From Moraxellaceae bacterium REDSEA-S32_B1 (GTDB lineage: Bacteria; Pseudomonadota; Gammaproteobacteria; Pseudomonadales; Moraxellaceae), in the NCBI GenBank assembly GCA_001626925.1, contig LUOR01000002.1, positions 1 through 64,000 of the forward strand: a stretch of DNA of 64,000 nucleotides, written 5' to 3'. The number at the start of each line of letters is the position of its first letter. Position 1 is the stretch's first letter. The notes under the pieces were generated by a model, which was not told where the DNA came from, made no database searches, and saw only the letters and a list, made by a program, of their open reading frames with translations. A program made the translations under genes and the position numbers. This document shows positions 17,720-27,361 of the stretch, piece by piece.

Positions 17720-18727
17720 ATGTCTACGATCAATCCTAAAGCCCAAGCCTTACTCGATGCACAAATCAAATTTATTGAAGCAGAGCTCTCTCGAAAGCAA
17801 ACCATTATTGATGAGTTTATGGGATTTTTTGAATGGTTCACCCAGCAAAAAGTTGGCGAACTTTGGCAACATGCAGAAGTCAATGCACTGTTACAAGAGC
17901 AAATTCTCAATAGCAAAGCTTCAACAAATTTAATTACATTGATTGAACAGCATATTGCCCTTGCCCTTGAACATTCTGATAATGTCAGTACAAAAATTGA
18001 TGACGTGCTTGACGTGAATACTGTTGATGAAATCGCTCAATATATCGCATCGAAAACTGAGCACCGCAAAGCACTGATTAATCAATTGGTAAATAACTCT
18101 GCTTATGTTGAACTGATGACCAATATTGTGCAACAAAGTATCAAGGACTTCATGGACAATACCATGCTGAGTAAAAAAGTCCCTGGTATGGGCTCATTGA
18201 TGAAGGTTGGAAAGTCTGTTTTGGAACGTGCTTCTGACAACTCATTTGATGAGAATCTACGCAACTACTTACATAAGAATTTCTCTAAAATTAGCAATCT
18301 AAGTGAACGATTAATCAACCAATATCTTGATAATAATAAGGTATATCACCTTCAAGCAAAGTTTTGGCATAGTATTAAAGTTGCACCTTTAAGTTCAGTA
18401 AAAAATTATATTTTGGTTGAAGATTTACCGCATACTGTCGGACTCGGACATAAAATCTGGGATCATCTTCGCCAAACAGAATATCTACAGGAGCAAGTAT
18501 CAGCGGGTGTTACGCATTGGCTTAATGCCCATCAGAATGAAACTTTTGCCAAAGTACTTACCGACATCAATGTCGATCAGGACTTACTACGTTCAGAACT
18601 TGCGGATTTGTGTTTACCGATTATTGAAAAGTTAGTAAGTGACGGTTATTTATCAAATCGAATTCGTTTTTATCTGATGCAATTTTATGCGTCTGATGAA
18701 GTGAAAACTATTTTACAGATAGATTAG
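17720..18727 (+). CDS. Protein of unknown function (335 residues)
   Basis: I do not recognise this protein. It is soluble and almost entirely helical by composition, with no signal peptide. Residues 1-60 hold ALLDAQIKFIEAELSRKQ, a likely coiled segment, and aromatic-rich FMGFFEWFTQQKVGELW. A short glycine-containing break (VPGMGSLMKVGKS, near residue 160) divides it into two parts. Weak internal similarity (HAEVNALLQEQI and LRQTEYLQEQVSAGV) hints at repeated helical modules. It is alone on its transcript, between the hydrolase and the convergent pyrF. Codon use looks native. Confidence 0.75.
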   Translation: MSTINPKAQALLDAQIKFIEAELSRKQTIIDEFMGFFEWFTQQKVGELWQHAEVNALLQEQILNSKASTNLITLIEQHIALALEHSDNVSTKIDDVLDVNTVDEIAQYIASKTEHRKALINQLVNNSAYVELMTNIVQQSIKDFMDNTMLSKKVPGMGSLMKVGKSVLERASDNSFDENLRNYLHKNFSKISNLSERLINQYLDNNKVYHLQAKFWHSIKVAPLSSVKNYILVEDLPHTVGLGHKIWDHLRQTEYLQEQVSAGVTHWLNAHQNETFAKVLTDINVDQDLLRSELADLCLPIIEKLVSDGYLSNRIRFYLMQFYASDEVKTILQID

Positions 18728-18841
18728 CTTATTATTTTCTCATACTTTGCTAATGAGCTTGAACTCTCAAAGTACAAACTCATATTTGGTTTTTACAAAA
18801 AATAAAGTACTGTGCAAAGTGAGTCAATCAAAATGATATTT

Positions 18842-19525
18842 TTATGTAATACTAAGAAAAATATCATTTAAAACTTGTTTTGGATTTTCCGCTTGAGTAA
18901 TTGGACGTCCAACCACCAAATGCGTTACACCATCTTGGATTGCTTGCACTGGTGTCACAATTCGCTTCTGATCATCGGCATTACTCCCGACTGGACGAAT
19001 CCCAGGCGTCACCAATTCAAAATCTGCACCGATTTCTGCACGTAGCATTTTCGCCTCTTGCGCTGAACACACCACGCCATCTAAACCACATTCATGAGTA
19101 AGCTTTGCAAGGCGTAATACTTGGTCTTGTGGATCAATGTCTAAACCGATATCGAGCAAATCTTCACGCCCCATGGAGGTCAGTACGGTCACCGCAATCA
19201 ATTTGGTTTGATGTTGATGCTGTGCCAAACGTTCGGCACAAGTTTGCATCATTTTACGTCCGCCACTGGCATGCACATTGATCATCCACACACCCAAATC
19301 AGCTGCTGCCAAAACAGCTTGCGCCGCTGTATTGGGAATATCATGAAATTTTAAATCTAAAAACACTTCAAAACCACGTTGATGCAAGGCTTTCACAATA
19401 TTTGGACCAGCGTGGGTAAATAACTCTTTACCGACCTTAACACGGCATTGATTTGCATCAAGTTGATCTACCATCGCTAATGCTTGATCTTGGCTTTTTG
19501 CATCTAGGGCAACAATAATACTCAA
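18842..19525 (-). CDS. pyrF: Orotidine 5'-phosphate decarboxylase
   Basis: PyrF makes UMP in the last step of pyrimidine synthesis. The substrate lysine is in VKVGKELF and the catalytic Asp-Lys-Asp set in [12 protein letters not shown]. The phosphate-binding end is in VTPGIRP and VVGRPIT. The 227-residue length is normal. It follows lapA after a strong hairpin, on the same strand as the cmk-rpsA-ihfB-lapA run, which matches the conserved enterobacterial order except that lapB is not between lapA and pyrF. Confidence 0.95.
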   Translation of the reverse strand: MSIIVALDAKSQDQALAMVDQLDANQCRVKVGKELFTHAGPNIVKALHQRGFEVFLDLKFHDIPNTAAQAVLAAADLGVWMINVHASGGRKMMQTCAERLAQHQHQTKLIAVTVLTSMGREDLLDIGLDIDPQDQVLRLAKLTHECGLDGVVCSAQEAKMLRAEIGADFELVTPGIRPVGSNADDQKRIVTPVQAIQDGVTHLVVGRPITQAENPKQVLNDIFLSIT

Positions 19526-19576
19526 AACGAAAACCTCTAAAAATTCGTCATCGGATAACGAAAAATCAATATAAAA

Positions 19577-19600
19577 AAAAGCCCATTATAAAGGGCTTTT
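19577..19600 (-). terminator. Hairpin at the end of lapA
   Basis: AAAAGCCC (19577-19584) pairs with GGGCTTTT (19593-19600). The lapA stop codon lies in the loop. Read on the minus strand the stem runs into T's, so it may end or attenuate transcription before pyrF. Confidence 0.7.
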
Positions 19601-19939
19601 ATCGTTTGGCTGTACATCCAAAACGGTTTTTTCATGCCTTGCAGAGGCAGCAGCTTCAGCGGCGGCATTTTGTGCTGATTGAATTTGCTGTTTACGCAAA
19701 TAATCAATGTCTTTTCGTAGACGTTTGATTTCCCATCCTTTCTGAATTACTTTAATCGACAGCAGAAGCAAGCCAAGAATAATACCCAAAACTAATGTCA
19801 GCAAAAGTAACAAACCCAATCGCATTGCAGGAACTTCGATGAATAATAAATTCACAGGTAATTCATCTGGGTTTTGTAGCACTAAGCCCAATGCATATGC
19901 AAATATCGCAATTGTCAGCGCAATGAGAAAAATACGCAT
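19586..19939 (-). CDS. lapA: LapA-domain (DUF1049) membrane protein
   Basis: This 117-residue inner-membrane protein has two helices (about residues 4-22 and 40-65), a short periplasmic loop and a charged cytoplasmic tail with a coiled segment (GWEIKRLRKDIDYLRKQQ). It matches the LapA domain, which in E. coli works with LapB in lipopolysaccharide assembly and LpxC control. It lies between ihfB and pyrF as in E. coli, but no lapB gene is adjacent. The end of the gene forms a terminator hairpin. Confidence 0.82.
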   Translation of the reverse strand: MRIFLIALTIAIFAYALGLVLQNPDELPVNLLFIEVPAMRLGLLLLLTLVLGIILGLLLLSIKVIQKGWEIKRLRKDIDYLRKQQIQSAQNAAAEAAASARHEKTVLDVQPNDKSPL

Positions 19940-20024
19940 TTTTTCTATCCTTATAAAAATTCAGTAGCTGTAAGTAAACACTTCAAATAAGCGTTAAAAC
20001 ATACTGTAAATTGATTGAAGACTA

Positions 20025-20330
20025 TTATTTTCCAGCTTGCGCATTGACTGCATCACGTAAGGCTTTGCCTGGCTTAAAGTGCGGCACGGCTTTGGCAGCA
20101 ACTTGTACTTTTTCACCTGTTTTAGGATTACGCCCCATACGTGGTTGACGATGGTGTAATGCAAAACTACCAAAGCCACGAATTTCAATGCGTTGATTAT
20201 TTGATAGTGCTTCGATCATATGATCAATCATGATTTTAATTGCATCTTCGACCAATGGTTCGGCCAAATGCGGATTTTTTTCTGAAATTTTTTCAATCAA
20301 ATCAGATTTGTTTAAAGCTTCCGTTGTCAT
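20025..20330 (-). CDS. ihfB: Integration host factor, beta subunit
   Basis: IhfB pairs with IhfA to bend DNA at specific sites. The 101-residue protein has the HU/IHF fold with IEIRGFGSFALHHRQPRMGR and the arm tip NPKTGEKV carrying the intercalating proline. MTTEALNKSDLIEKI is the usual start of the beta subunit, which separates it from HU. It follows rpsA after a hairpin, as is conserved in gammaproteobacteria. Confidence 0.94.
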   Translation of the reverse strand: MTTEALNKSDLIEKISEKNPHLAEPLVEDAIKIMIDHMIEALSNNQRIEIRGFGSFALHHRQPRMGRNPKTGEKVQVAAKAVPHFKPGKALRDAVNAQAGK

Positions 20331-20385
20331 GAGATCCCATCTCCATGTTCACTTATCTGTTTTAAATAATAACCTGTTTAAATAC

Positions 20386-20424
20386 AAAAAGGTAGCATTA
20401 GAATTGTATCTAATGCCACCTTTT
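20386..20424 (-). terminator. Terminator between rpsA and ihfB
   Basis: A 16-17-bp stem with one mismatch (AAAAAGGTAGCATTAGA at 20386-20402 with TCTAATGCCACCTTTT at 20409-20424) ends in T's on the minus strand, 56 bases after the rpsA stop. Confidence 0.75.
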
Positions 20425-20479
20425 ACAGTATAACAATAAACTTTTAGTAAAAAATGAACAAACTAAAAGTCAATTGAGC

Positions 20480-22165
20480 TTACTTGTTTTGTGCTGCTTT
20501 GATCAAATCGCCCAAAGTTTTTGGACCATTTGCATCGCTACCAGCTTGTGCAGCTGCTTGACGTGCATTGTTCAATGCTTCTTTCTCTTCAGCTTCGTCT
20601 TTTGCTTTGATCGACAAGTTAATCGCACGAGATTTGCGATCGACATTGATGATCTTCGCTTCAACTTCTTGACCAACTTCCAAGAACTTAGTCGCATCTT
20701 CAACGCGATCTCGGTTGATTTCAGATGCTTTCAATTGTGCTTCAACTTCGTCAGCCAACTTCACAGTTGCGCCTTTCGCATCAACAGCCGTCACAGTACC
20801 TTTCACTAAAGCACCACGTTCGTTAGCTGCCAAGAAATCATTGAAAGGATCGCTGTTCAATTGCTTGATACCTAGGCTGATACGGTTGCCTTCAGCGTCT
20901 ACAGATAAGATCACAGCTTCTACAGTGTCACCTTTCTTATAACGACGGATTGCATCTTCACCAGACTCATTCCAAGAAATATCAGACAAGTGAACTAGGC
21001 CGTCGATACCACCATCAAGACCGATGAAGATACCAAAGTCAGTGATTGACTTGATTGAACCAGATACTTTTTTACCTTTCTCGTTGTTTTTCGCAAACTC
21101 TTCCCACGGATTCGCACGAGTTTGTTTAATACCTAAAGAAATACGACGACGTTCTTCGTCTACTTCAAGTACCATCACGTCAACTTCATCACCAATCTGA
21201 ACGACTTTAGATGGGTGAATGTTTTTGTTAGTGTGATCCATTTCTGAGACGTGAACTAGACCTTCTACGCCTTCAGCAATCTCTGCGAAGCAACCGTAAT
21301 CAGTTAAGTTGGTCACACGTGCTTTGACGATAGAACCTTTTGGATAGCGATTCATGATTTCCATCCAAGGATCTTGACCCAATTGTTTCAAGCCTAGAGA
21401 AACACGATTACGCTCTTTGTCAAATTTAAGCACTTTCACAGTGACTTCTTGACCAACTTCGACCACTTCAGATGGATGCTTGATGCGTTTCCAGGCCATG
21501 TCAGTAATGTGAAGTAGACCGTCGATACCGCCTAAGTCAACAAATGCACCGTATTCTGTAAGATTCTTGATTGTACCGTTAACAGTTTGACCTTCTTCCA
21601 ACTGTGCGAGCAATGCTTCACGATCAGCAGAAGATTCAGCTTCCATCACCGCACGACGAGATACAACAACGTTGTTACGTTTTGCATCAAGTTTGATGAT
21701 TTTGAATTCTTGCTCTTTGCCTTCAAGGTGAGTTGTATCACGGATTGGACGAGTGTCAACCAATGAACCTGGCAAGAATGCGCGAACTGGACCGATATCA
21801 ACAGTGAAACCACCTTTGACTTTACCAGAGATGAGACCAGCAACGATTTCACCATCTTCAAAGATTTTTTCAAGTTTTGTCCAAGTTTCAGCACGTTTTG
21901 CTTTTTCACGTGATAAAACAGTTTGACCCATACCATTGTCAAGTGCTTCAACAACAACGTCTACGTTATCGCCAACAGCAACTTCAAGCTCACGTTGTTC
22001 ATTTAAGAACTCAGCACGAGCCACAATGCCTTCAGATTTAAGACCTGTGTCAACGGTTACCCAGTCGTCATCAATACTAACAACAACACCTTGGATGACT
22101 GCACCCTTTTCGACGTTGAGATTTAATTCACTTTCTTCAAAGAGGGCTGCAAAAGATTCGGTCAT
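20480..22165 (-). CDS. rpsA: 30S ribosomal protein S1
   Basis: S1 binds mRNA on the small subunit and is needed for most translation starts. The 561-residue protein shows six consecutive S1/OB repeats, with motifs such as [41 protein letters not shown] and their shared GLKQL or GIKQ ends. This is the full six-domain form. It follows cmk on the same strand, as in E. coli. A leader of about 130 bases separates them; S1 genes often repress their own translation there, but I see no proof of it here. Confidence 0.96.
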   Translation of the reverse strand: MTESFAALFEESELNLNVEKGAVIQGVVVSIDDDWVTVDTGLKSEGIVARAEFLNEQRELEVAVGDNVDVVVEALDNGMGQTVLSREKAKRAETWTKLEKIFEDGEIVAGLISGKVKGGFTVDIGPVRAFLPGSLVDTRPIRDTTHLEGKEQEFKIIKLDAKRNNVVVSRRAVMEAESSADREALLAQLEEGQTVNGTIKNLTEYGAFVDLGGIDGLLHITDMAWKRIKHPSEVVEVGQEVTVKVLKFDKERNRVSLGLKQLGQDPWMEIMNRYPKGSIVKARVTNLTDYGCFAEIAEGVEGLVHVSEMDHTNKNIHPSKVVQIGDEVDVMVLEVDEERRRISLGIKQTRANPWEEFAKNNEKGKKVSGSIKSITDFGIFIGLDGGIDGLVHLSDISWNESGEDAIRRYKKGDTVEAVILSVDAEGNRISLGIKQLNSDPFNDFLAANERGALVKGTVTAVDAKGATVKLADEVEAQLKASEINRDRVEDATKFLEVGQEVEAKIINVDRKSRAINLSIKAKDEAEEKEALNNARQAAAQAGSDANGPKTLGDLIKAAQNK

Positions 22166-22298
22166 GATATACCTAGTAATAAATAGCGCCTTGGATCAGT
22201 TCAAGAGCGGTTTCGTTGAGTTTCAAATTTGACATAGCACTGACCGTCAAATTTAAAACTTGAGTAAAATTTGAATTAGCGAGGATCGAAATCAGGAT

Positions 22299-22982
22299 TT
22301 ATTTTGCGAGGCGTTGATCGATATGTTGACACATTTGATCGAACACTTGTTCGATAGATAATGCTGAACTATCAATCACTTTGGCATCGTCGGCAGGCTT
22401 AAGAGGCGCAACCGATCGCTCCATATCACGCTTATCACGTGCTTCGATGTTGGCTAAAATGGCGTCTATTTTAGCATCAGCACCCATGCCTTGCAACTGT
22501 TTTACACGACGCTCAGCACGGGATTGCGCAGAAGCAGTGAGATAAATTTTTGCATCAGCATCAGGAAAAACCGTGGTCGCCATATCTCGACCATCAGCGA
22601 TAAGTCCTGGTGCTTGCGCAAAATCTTTTTGGCGTTGTAACAATGCATCACGGAGTGCAGGAATTGCAGCGACTTGGGAGGCAAACGCACCGACTTCTTC
22701 AGTACGGATTTGTTCAGTGACATCTTGACCGTCTAGTAATACACGAATGCCACTCATACTCGGAAGAAATTCAATCGATAGGTTTTTTGCCACATCCACA
22801 CATTGTTCAAGCGCTGTATCCAATTGGTCTAGCAATTGACGTTGATACAAACTCAAGCCAAGTAGGCGATAGATCGCACCTGAATCCAACAAATGATATC
22901 CATAATGTTCAGCAAGCATTGTAGCTAAAGTGCCTTTACCTGAGCCACTTGGACCATCAATGGTAATAATATGTGTAGACAT
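22299..22982 (-). CDS. cmk: Cytidylate kinase
   Basis: Cmk phosphorylates CMP and dCMP. The P-loop is GPSGSGKGT (residues 9-17), followed by LLDSGAIYR, the monophosphate site [14 protein letters not shown] and the lid arginines in RAERRVKQL. The 227-residue length is normal. It lies 21 bases after the SRPBCC gene and upstream of rpsA, the conserved cmk-rpsA pair. Confidence 0.95.
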   Translation of the reverse strand: MSTHIITIDGPSGSGKGTLATMLAEHYGYHLLDSGAIYRLLGLSLYQRQLLDQLDTALEQCVDVAKNLSIEFLPSMSGIRVLLDGQDVTEQIRTEEVGAFASQVAAIPALRDALLQRQKDFAQAPGLIADGRDMATTVFPDADAKIYLTASAQSRAERRVKQLQGMGADAKIDAILANIEARDKRDMERSVAPLKPADDAKVIDSSALSIEQVFDQMCQHIDQRLAK

Positions 22983-23003
22983 TGAAGACCTTTAAACAAA
23001 AAA

Positions 23004-23453
23004 CTAACCAAGAGTTTTGGCAAGATTCGCCAAACCGTGACCTACTGCAAACTTCAATTGTGATAACACAAGCGAACTTGCCAGCGGAATTCTAGCATCA
23101 AATTCAATTGTATATACAACTTGGGTTGTATGATCGTCGATTGAAGTAAAACTTAATCGACCTAAGTGATGTCGTACAATTGGATTTTTAATGATTTTAT
23201 ATTCAATGAGCTCATTAGGCACAAGCTTGGTAATTTGTTCTCGAATCGGCTTCACCAAACCAAAACCCATTTTACGAACAGAACCAACACCATCCGGACG
23301 CTGTGGGTCTGTTGCATCTTTGATGCGCACCACTTGAATCGGCTTAAAAATACGATTATATGACGCATGCTTAGACAATACATCGAATACTTCAGCAACT
23401 GGTCGATTAAACTTTTGCTCAACCACGATCATTTTTGACGCTTTCTTTGTCAT
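23004..23453 (-). CDS. SRPBCC-family protein
   Basis: This 149-residue protein has the START/Bet v1-like SRPBCC fold, which forms a pocket for lipids or other hydrophobic ligands. The pattern VEQKFNRPVAEVFDVLSKH at the start, VGSVRKMG in the middle and a long C-terminal helix are typical of polyketide cyclase/dehydrase-like members. No signal peptide is present. It lies within a compact run (tadA 39 bases upstream, cmk 21 bases downstream), so it is probably co-transcribed. The ligand is unknown. Confidence 0.78.
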   Translation of the reverse strand: MTKKASKMIVVEQKFNRPVAEVFDVLSKHASYNRIFKPIQVVRIKDATDPQRPDGVGSVRKMGFGLVKPIREQITKLVPNELIEYKIIKNPIVRHHLGRLSFTSIDDHTTQVVYTIEFDARIPLASSLVLSQLKFAVGHGLANLAKTLG

Positions 23454-23492
23454 TTACTTGTTCCTTTAAGTTTAATCATTTGACTATTCATT

Positions 23493-23999
23493 TTACTGAT
23501 TTGATGGGTCAATGACTTGACTATTCTGACGGCGAGCTTTAAAAAATTGTCGAAGTAGCTCAGCTGACTGATCTGCTAAACATCCACCTTCAAAGGCAAA
23601 AAAATGATTATAAAACCCATCACTCATCAACTGCCTAGCACTAATCAAAGAGCCTGCTCTCGGCTCTGTTGCTCCGAAAACAACTCGGCTGATTCTCGCA
23701 TGTACTAGCGCACCAACGCATTGCGTACACGGCTCTAAAGTCACATATAAGGTTGAGCCTTCAGGCAATCGATAGTTTTGCAATTGAAGACAGCTATGTC
23801 GAATCGCTTGAATTTCAGCATGTGCAGTGGGATCGTTGGTTGTAATTGGACAATTAAATCCCTGACCGATGACTTGACTCTGATGCACAATAACAGCACC
23901 TACTGGCACTTCGCCTTGTGCTTCAGCAAGCTTGGCTTGCACTAAGGCAAGTTGCATCCACTGTTCATCAATACTTTGATTTAATTCAATCTCTTGCAT
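23493..23999 (-). CDS. tadA: tRNA-specific adenosine-34 deaminase
   Basis: TadA converts adenosine to inosine at the wobble position of tRNA-Arg (ACG). The zinc-binding HAE (His60, Glu62) and PCTQC (Cys91, Cys94) motifs are present, with MQLALVQAKLAEAQGEVPVG at the start. The frame extends to 24071, but the ATG at 23999 fits the family start and avoids overlap with the upstream gene. The length is 167 residues. Confidence 0.92.
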   Translation of the reverse strand: MQEIELNQSIDEQWMQLALVQAKLAEAQGEVPVGAVIVHQSQVIGQGFNCPITTNDPTAHAEIQAIRHSCLQLQNYRLPEGSTLYVTLEPCTQCVGALVHARISRVVFGATEPRAGSLISARQLMSDGFYNHFFAFEGGCLADQSAELLRQFFKARRQNSQVIDPSNQ

Positions 24000-24028
24000 A
24001 CATAACACAATACGACTAAGAACTATGC

Positions 24029-25147
24029 TTAGTCTGACAAAATACCATATTGACGAAGTAACGCATTCCAACTATCAATCTGCGCACTGTGAGGTATAGC
24101 ACTTGGAAAAAGATCTCGAATATTTTGATAATCTTGTACTTGCCAATCAGGTTGCAAATCCTTATCCACCAAACGAGCACGAACACCTTCGATAAAGTCT
24201 GCATGCTGAATTTTCCATGCAGAAATTTCTTCCTCTAAGGTAAAGACGTCATCCCAAGAACGATGTTGTTTCGCCCACTGCCATAATAGCCACGTGATCG
24301 CAGCTGTAGTTGGTGAGCCATTTGTTAAATTTTCACTGGCTTGACGGAGCCAATCACTACGAGCAGTGGCAAGTCCTTTGATCGCTTGCACATCTTGCAT
24401 AAAGTCTGAACCACGACAAACACTATGAATCACATCAAGCGAATCCTGCAAAGGTCCTGCAGCAAGCGGGCGATGCAAACTATTCAAAGTATCTTCGATC
24501 GCACGATAATCCCCCGCAGGATAGTCTTGCCAACGGATATGAGTCAATCGTCCAAGTACATTCTCACGACCCTGTTCACAGACATGCGTCGCCCAACCGA
24601 TACTATATGCACCCGCTGCCGTCATGATCGAACCAGTCATTCCAATAAACAAGCCAATCGCACCACGATCCGCAAGGAAACGTGTCGCACCCACATCAGG
24701 GTATAAACCAATATTAATCTCAGGCATTGCAAGACGTGAATGTGGTGTCACCAATCGAAATGGTGCAGCCATAAATAAGCCAAGACCACCGCCCATCACA
24801 TAGCCCTCACCCCATACTACAACTGGTTTGACATAGTGATGAAGTAAGCGATCTAAGGCGTATTCATGATGAAAAAAAGATTTGGCTTGTTCTACTTCTT
24901 CGTTAATTACCAACTGGCGCAATTTACGTACATCTCCACCCGCACAGAATGCTTTTGGTGTCGTGGAATCAAACCACACTGCTTTGACTGCATCATTGAT
25001 ATGTAAATATTCAAATATCGAATGTAACGCAACAACGATCTGCTCATCCAAAGCATGTAAGGACTTTGGACGATTCAAACGCACAGCCCACCAGCCATTG
25101 GTGAGCTCTTCTACAAGAATGTCAGGATGATTAATATAGTCAGTCAT
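24029..25147 (-). CDS. Enoyl-CoA hydratase/isomerase family, 3-hydroxyisobutyryl-CoA hydrolase-like
   Basis: This 372-residue crotonase-fold protein is of the size of 3-hydroxyisobutyryl-CoA hydrolases, which work in valine breakdown. The motifs AFCAGGDVRKL, GYVMGGGLGLF and especially MPEINIGLYPDVGATRFL are those of that branch rather than of simple enoyl-CoA hydratases. It lies 15 bases after ung and 29 bases before tadA. These neighbours have unrelated jobs, so the grouping may only reflect dense packing. No other valine catabolic gene is nearby. Confidence 0.8.
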   Translation of the reverse strand: MTDYINHPDILVEELTNGWWAVRLNRPKSLHALDEQIVVALHSIFEYLHINDAVKAVWFDSTTPKAFCAGGDVRKLRQLVINEEVEQAKSFFHHEYALDRLLHHYVKPVVVWGEGYVMGGGLGLFMAAPFRLVTPHSRLAMPEINIGLYPDVGATRFLADRGAIGLFIGMTGSIMTAAGAYSIGWATHVCEQGRENVLGRLTHIRWQDYPAGDYRAIEDTLNSLHRPLAAGPLQDSLDVIHSVCRGSDFMQDVQAIKGLATARSDWLRQASENLTNGSPTTAAITWLLWQWAKQHRSWDDVFTLEEEISAWKIQHADFIEGVRARLVDKDLQPDWQVQDYQNIRDLFPSAIPHSAQIDSWNALLRQYGILSD

Positions 25148-25162
25148 GATGTTAATATTCCG

Positions 25163-25909
25163 TTATGCGTCGAGTTGCCAGTCGATTGGCGCAATACCTT
25201 GTGCATTTAAATAATGATTGGTTTTAGAAAATACTTTACAGCCAAAAAATCCGCCTCGATTTGCTGACAATGGCGATGGATGTGCTGCTTTTAATACCAA
25301 ATGTTTATTGCTATCAATACGTTGCCCTTTACGCTGTGCATAAGCCCCCCACAGAATAAAGACCACTGATTGACGTTGTTCATTAATCACATCAATCACC
25401 GCATCGGTGAACTGCTCCCAGCCTTGCTTTTGATGTGAGGTCGGTTTTGCTTGCTCAACGGTAAGTACGCTATTCAGTAACAATACACCTTGCTCAGCCC
25501 ATTTACTCAGATCGCCATGCGCAGGCGGTGTAATCCCCAAATCTGTACGCAACTCATGATAAATATTGCGCAGTGAAGGTGGTAAATCAATACCCTTATT
25601 CACAGAAAAACTAAGCCCATTCGCCTGACCTACACCGTGATAAGGATCTTGACCTAAAATCACCGCTTTAACTTGATCAAGTGGCGTGTCATTCAGCGCG
25701 CGAAAAATTTGTGCATTCGGTGGATAAACGATTTGTTGGTCTTGCTGTGCTTCTGCTAAAAAATTTCGCAGATTTTGCATCGTATCGCCAAGCAAAAAAT
25801 CTGTCAAAGGCAACTTCCAACTTTCATCTATTTTGACACGTGCCAAACGTGATTGATGCTGTTCATCAATGTTAATATTTTGAAGATCAGCGACCCCACT
25901 ATCCTGCAT
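25163..25909 (-). CDS. ung: Uracil-DNA glycosylase, family 1
   Basis: Ung removes uracil from DNA. The catalytic water-activating Asp88 lies in GQDPYHG, and the second motif [18 protein letters not shown] region (about 216-230) includes the catalytic histidine. The 248-residue protein has an N-terminal extension of about 20 residues. It heads a compact run with the hydrolase-like gene and tadA. Confidence 0.95.
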   Translation of the reverse strand: MQDSGVADLQNINIDEQHQSRLARVKIDESWKLPLTDFLLGDTMQNLRNFLAEAQQDQQIVYPPNAQIFRALNDTPLDQVKAVILGQDPYHGVGQANGLSFSVNKGIDLPPSLRNIYHELRTDLGITPPAHGDLSKWAEQGVLLLNSVLTVEQAKPTSHQKQGWEQFTDAVIDVINEQRQSVVFILWGAYAQRKGQRIDSNKHLVLKAAHPSPLSANRGGFFGCKVFSKTNHYLNAQGIAPIDWQLDA

Positions 25910-26110
25910 GAATGACTATCCCTAATTTTAAATTTAGTATTTTTAGCGCAGATGTTGTGTATCAATCTCAGACATTGAACAATTAAAATCGAGCTGATGA
26001 ATCCTTGCAATGTGATGTTAATTTAAGCAATTTTTTAACATAGCGCAAATCAATCTCGTATTTTCTAATCAATTTACATCTAAAGAAAGATACTTTTCGT
26101 AGTGTCTATA

Positions 26111-26707
26111 TTAAACCTTGACCTGCAAATCGACTGTAGGATTGTCAAATAAGTCACCATTTTTTAAGCGATCGTACATATCAGACATTGCCCACTCTAC
26201 TTTCACCTGTTCAGAAAAGACGATGTCGGCAAGGGATAACTCGCCCATTTGCACATTTTCAATATCTTCACGGAAACACTGCGCATAGCCTGTATCGGTT
26301 TCATGCACAATCACAGAGTGAATCGTCACATCGCCTTCGCCATTTTGCATATTGGTATGTTTGAGCACCGCATCAACGAGGAAGAAAAACACTCGGGAAA
26401 ACTGCTCTGCCGATGGCGAAACAGGTAAGGCAATCCAACGTGCACTAAAATTTTTACATGCGGTCACATAGTCTGCGTCGTCTTTATCCCAAAAGGTAAT
26501 CGCATGGTCAAAACTATCAATTAGGTCTTTAATAATGCCTTTCATCAAACCAAAGTCATAGACCATCTGCCCATGATCAAGGCGATTCGCTTGCAAGAAT
26601 ACCTCGACCTTATAACTGTGTCCATGAATCGAGCGTTTGCAGCGATCTGAACTACAGTTGCGGACGATATGGGCATTCTCAAACTTAAATAACTTTCTGA
26701 TTAACAT
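26111..26707 (-). CDS. queD: 6-carboxytetrahydropterin synthase-like protein
   Basis: QueD-type enzymes convert dihydroneopterin triphosphate to carboxytetrahydropterin in the queuosine/7-deazaguanine pathway. The zinc ligands are in FENAH and SIHGHSY, with the cysteine of the CKRSIHGH block nearby. At 198 residues it is longer than the 120-140 usual for QueD, with an insertion in the middle (around KNFSARWIALPVSPSAEQFS) and a longer C-terminus. It may therefore be a divergent branch or carry an extra role. It is monocistronic, with no preQ1 riboswitch recognised. Confidence 0.78.
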   Translation of the reverse strand: MLIRKLFKFENAHIVRNCSSDRCKRSIHGHSYKVEVFLQANRLDHGQMVYDFGLMKGIIKDLIDSFDHAITFWDKDDADYVTACKNFSARWIALPVSPSAEQFSRVFFFLVDAVLKHTNMQNGEGDVTIHSVIVHETDTGYAQCFREDIENVQMGELSLADIVFSEQVKVEWAMSDMYDRLKNGDLFDNPTVDLQVKV

Positions 26708-26759
26708 ATATATAAACCAACAAGATGAATCAATTCAACTTGGAAAATAGCAAGATTAG

Positions 26760-26779
26760 ATGCTTTAAGTATAAAGCAT
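26760..26779. other. Hairpin upstream of queD
   Basis: ATGCTTTA and TAAAGCAT form a perfect 8-bp stem around AGTA, some 55 bases before the queD start. No T run follows, so it may be a regulatory stem or operator rather than a terminator. Confidence 0.35.
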
Positions 26780-26860
26780 TCAATGCCGATGTAAACGCAG
26801 TTTTAGCGATTGCGCTGATCGTATTCGGCACTTATGCCACATTCTGATTATACCGTTGTG

Positions 26861-27349
26861 CTATTGTACAGTTGTAGACAACTGAATCTCGCCACTTGGC
26901 TGTTTTTGCATATCTAAGCTGACAATAGTCACGCCTTGCTGGGCAAGTTGCGTCAGGAAATTTCCCAATACCGCATAGTTTTGATGTGATACGATGAGTT
27001 TCAATTGATTATTGCTTTCTTGGCTTTGTACACTTAATCCAAGTTGTTGCGACACACGTTGTACTTTGTCGCGTGCAGTCGTCATTTCAGCCGATTGATT
27101 CGACATTTTCACTGCATTGCTTTGCATCCAATGAATGGTTTCTTTCATTTCTACAAGGCGTTTTTGTTGCTTTTCTGCCGAGCTATGGCTAAACCATAGC
27201 ATAAGCCCGATAGCAGTCACTGTTAAAAAAATCGTCAAAATAATAATGGCAAAACGATCACGAGGTGGAAGCTGATCAAGTTTCGCTTGAATCGTTTCAA
27301 TGATTTGATCAAAGCGATTGCTGAGTACATTGAGGTTCATTTTCATCAT
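26861..27349 (-). CDS. gspM: Type II secretion system protein GspM
   Basis: GspM is a bitopic inner-membrane part of the type II secretion assembly platform, partner of GspL. The 162-residue protein has a short cytoplasmic start, one membrane helix (around 33-52, FAIIILTIFLTVTAIGLMLW) and a periplasmic domain with a helical stretch and a ferredoxin-like end. It lies 12 bases after gspL, its usual partner. No other gsp genes are in the window, so the secretion genes are split over several loci. Confidence 0.85.
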   Translation of the reverse strand: MMKMNLNVLSNRFDQIIETIQAKLDQLPPRDRFAIIILTIFLTVTAIGLMLWFSHSSAEKQQKRLVEMKETIHWMQSNAVKMSNQSAEMTTARDKVQRVSQQLGLSVQSQESNNQLKLIVSHQNYAVLGNFLTQLAQQGVTIVSLDMQKQPSGEIQLSTTVQ

Positions 27350-27361
27350 TCTTTACCCATT

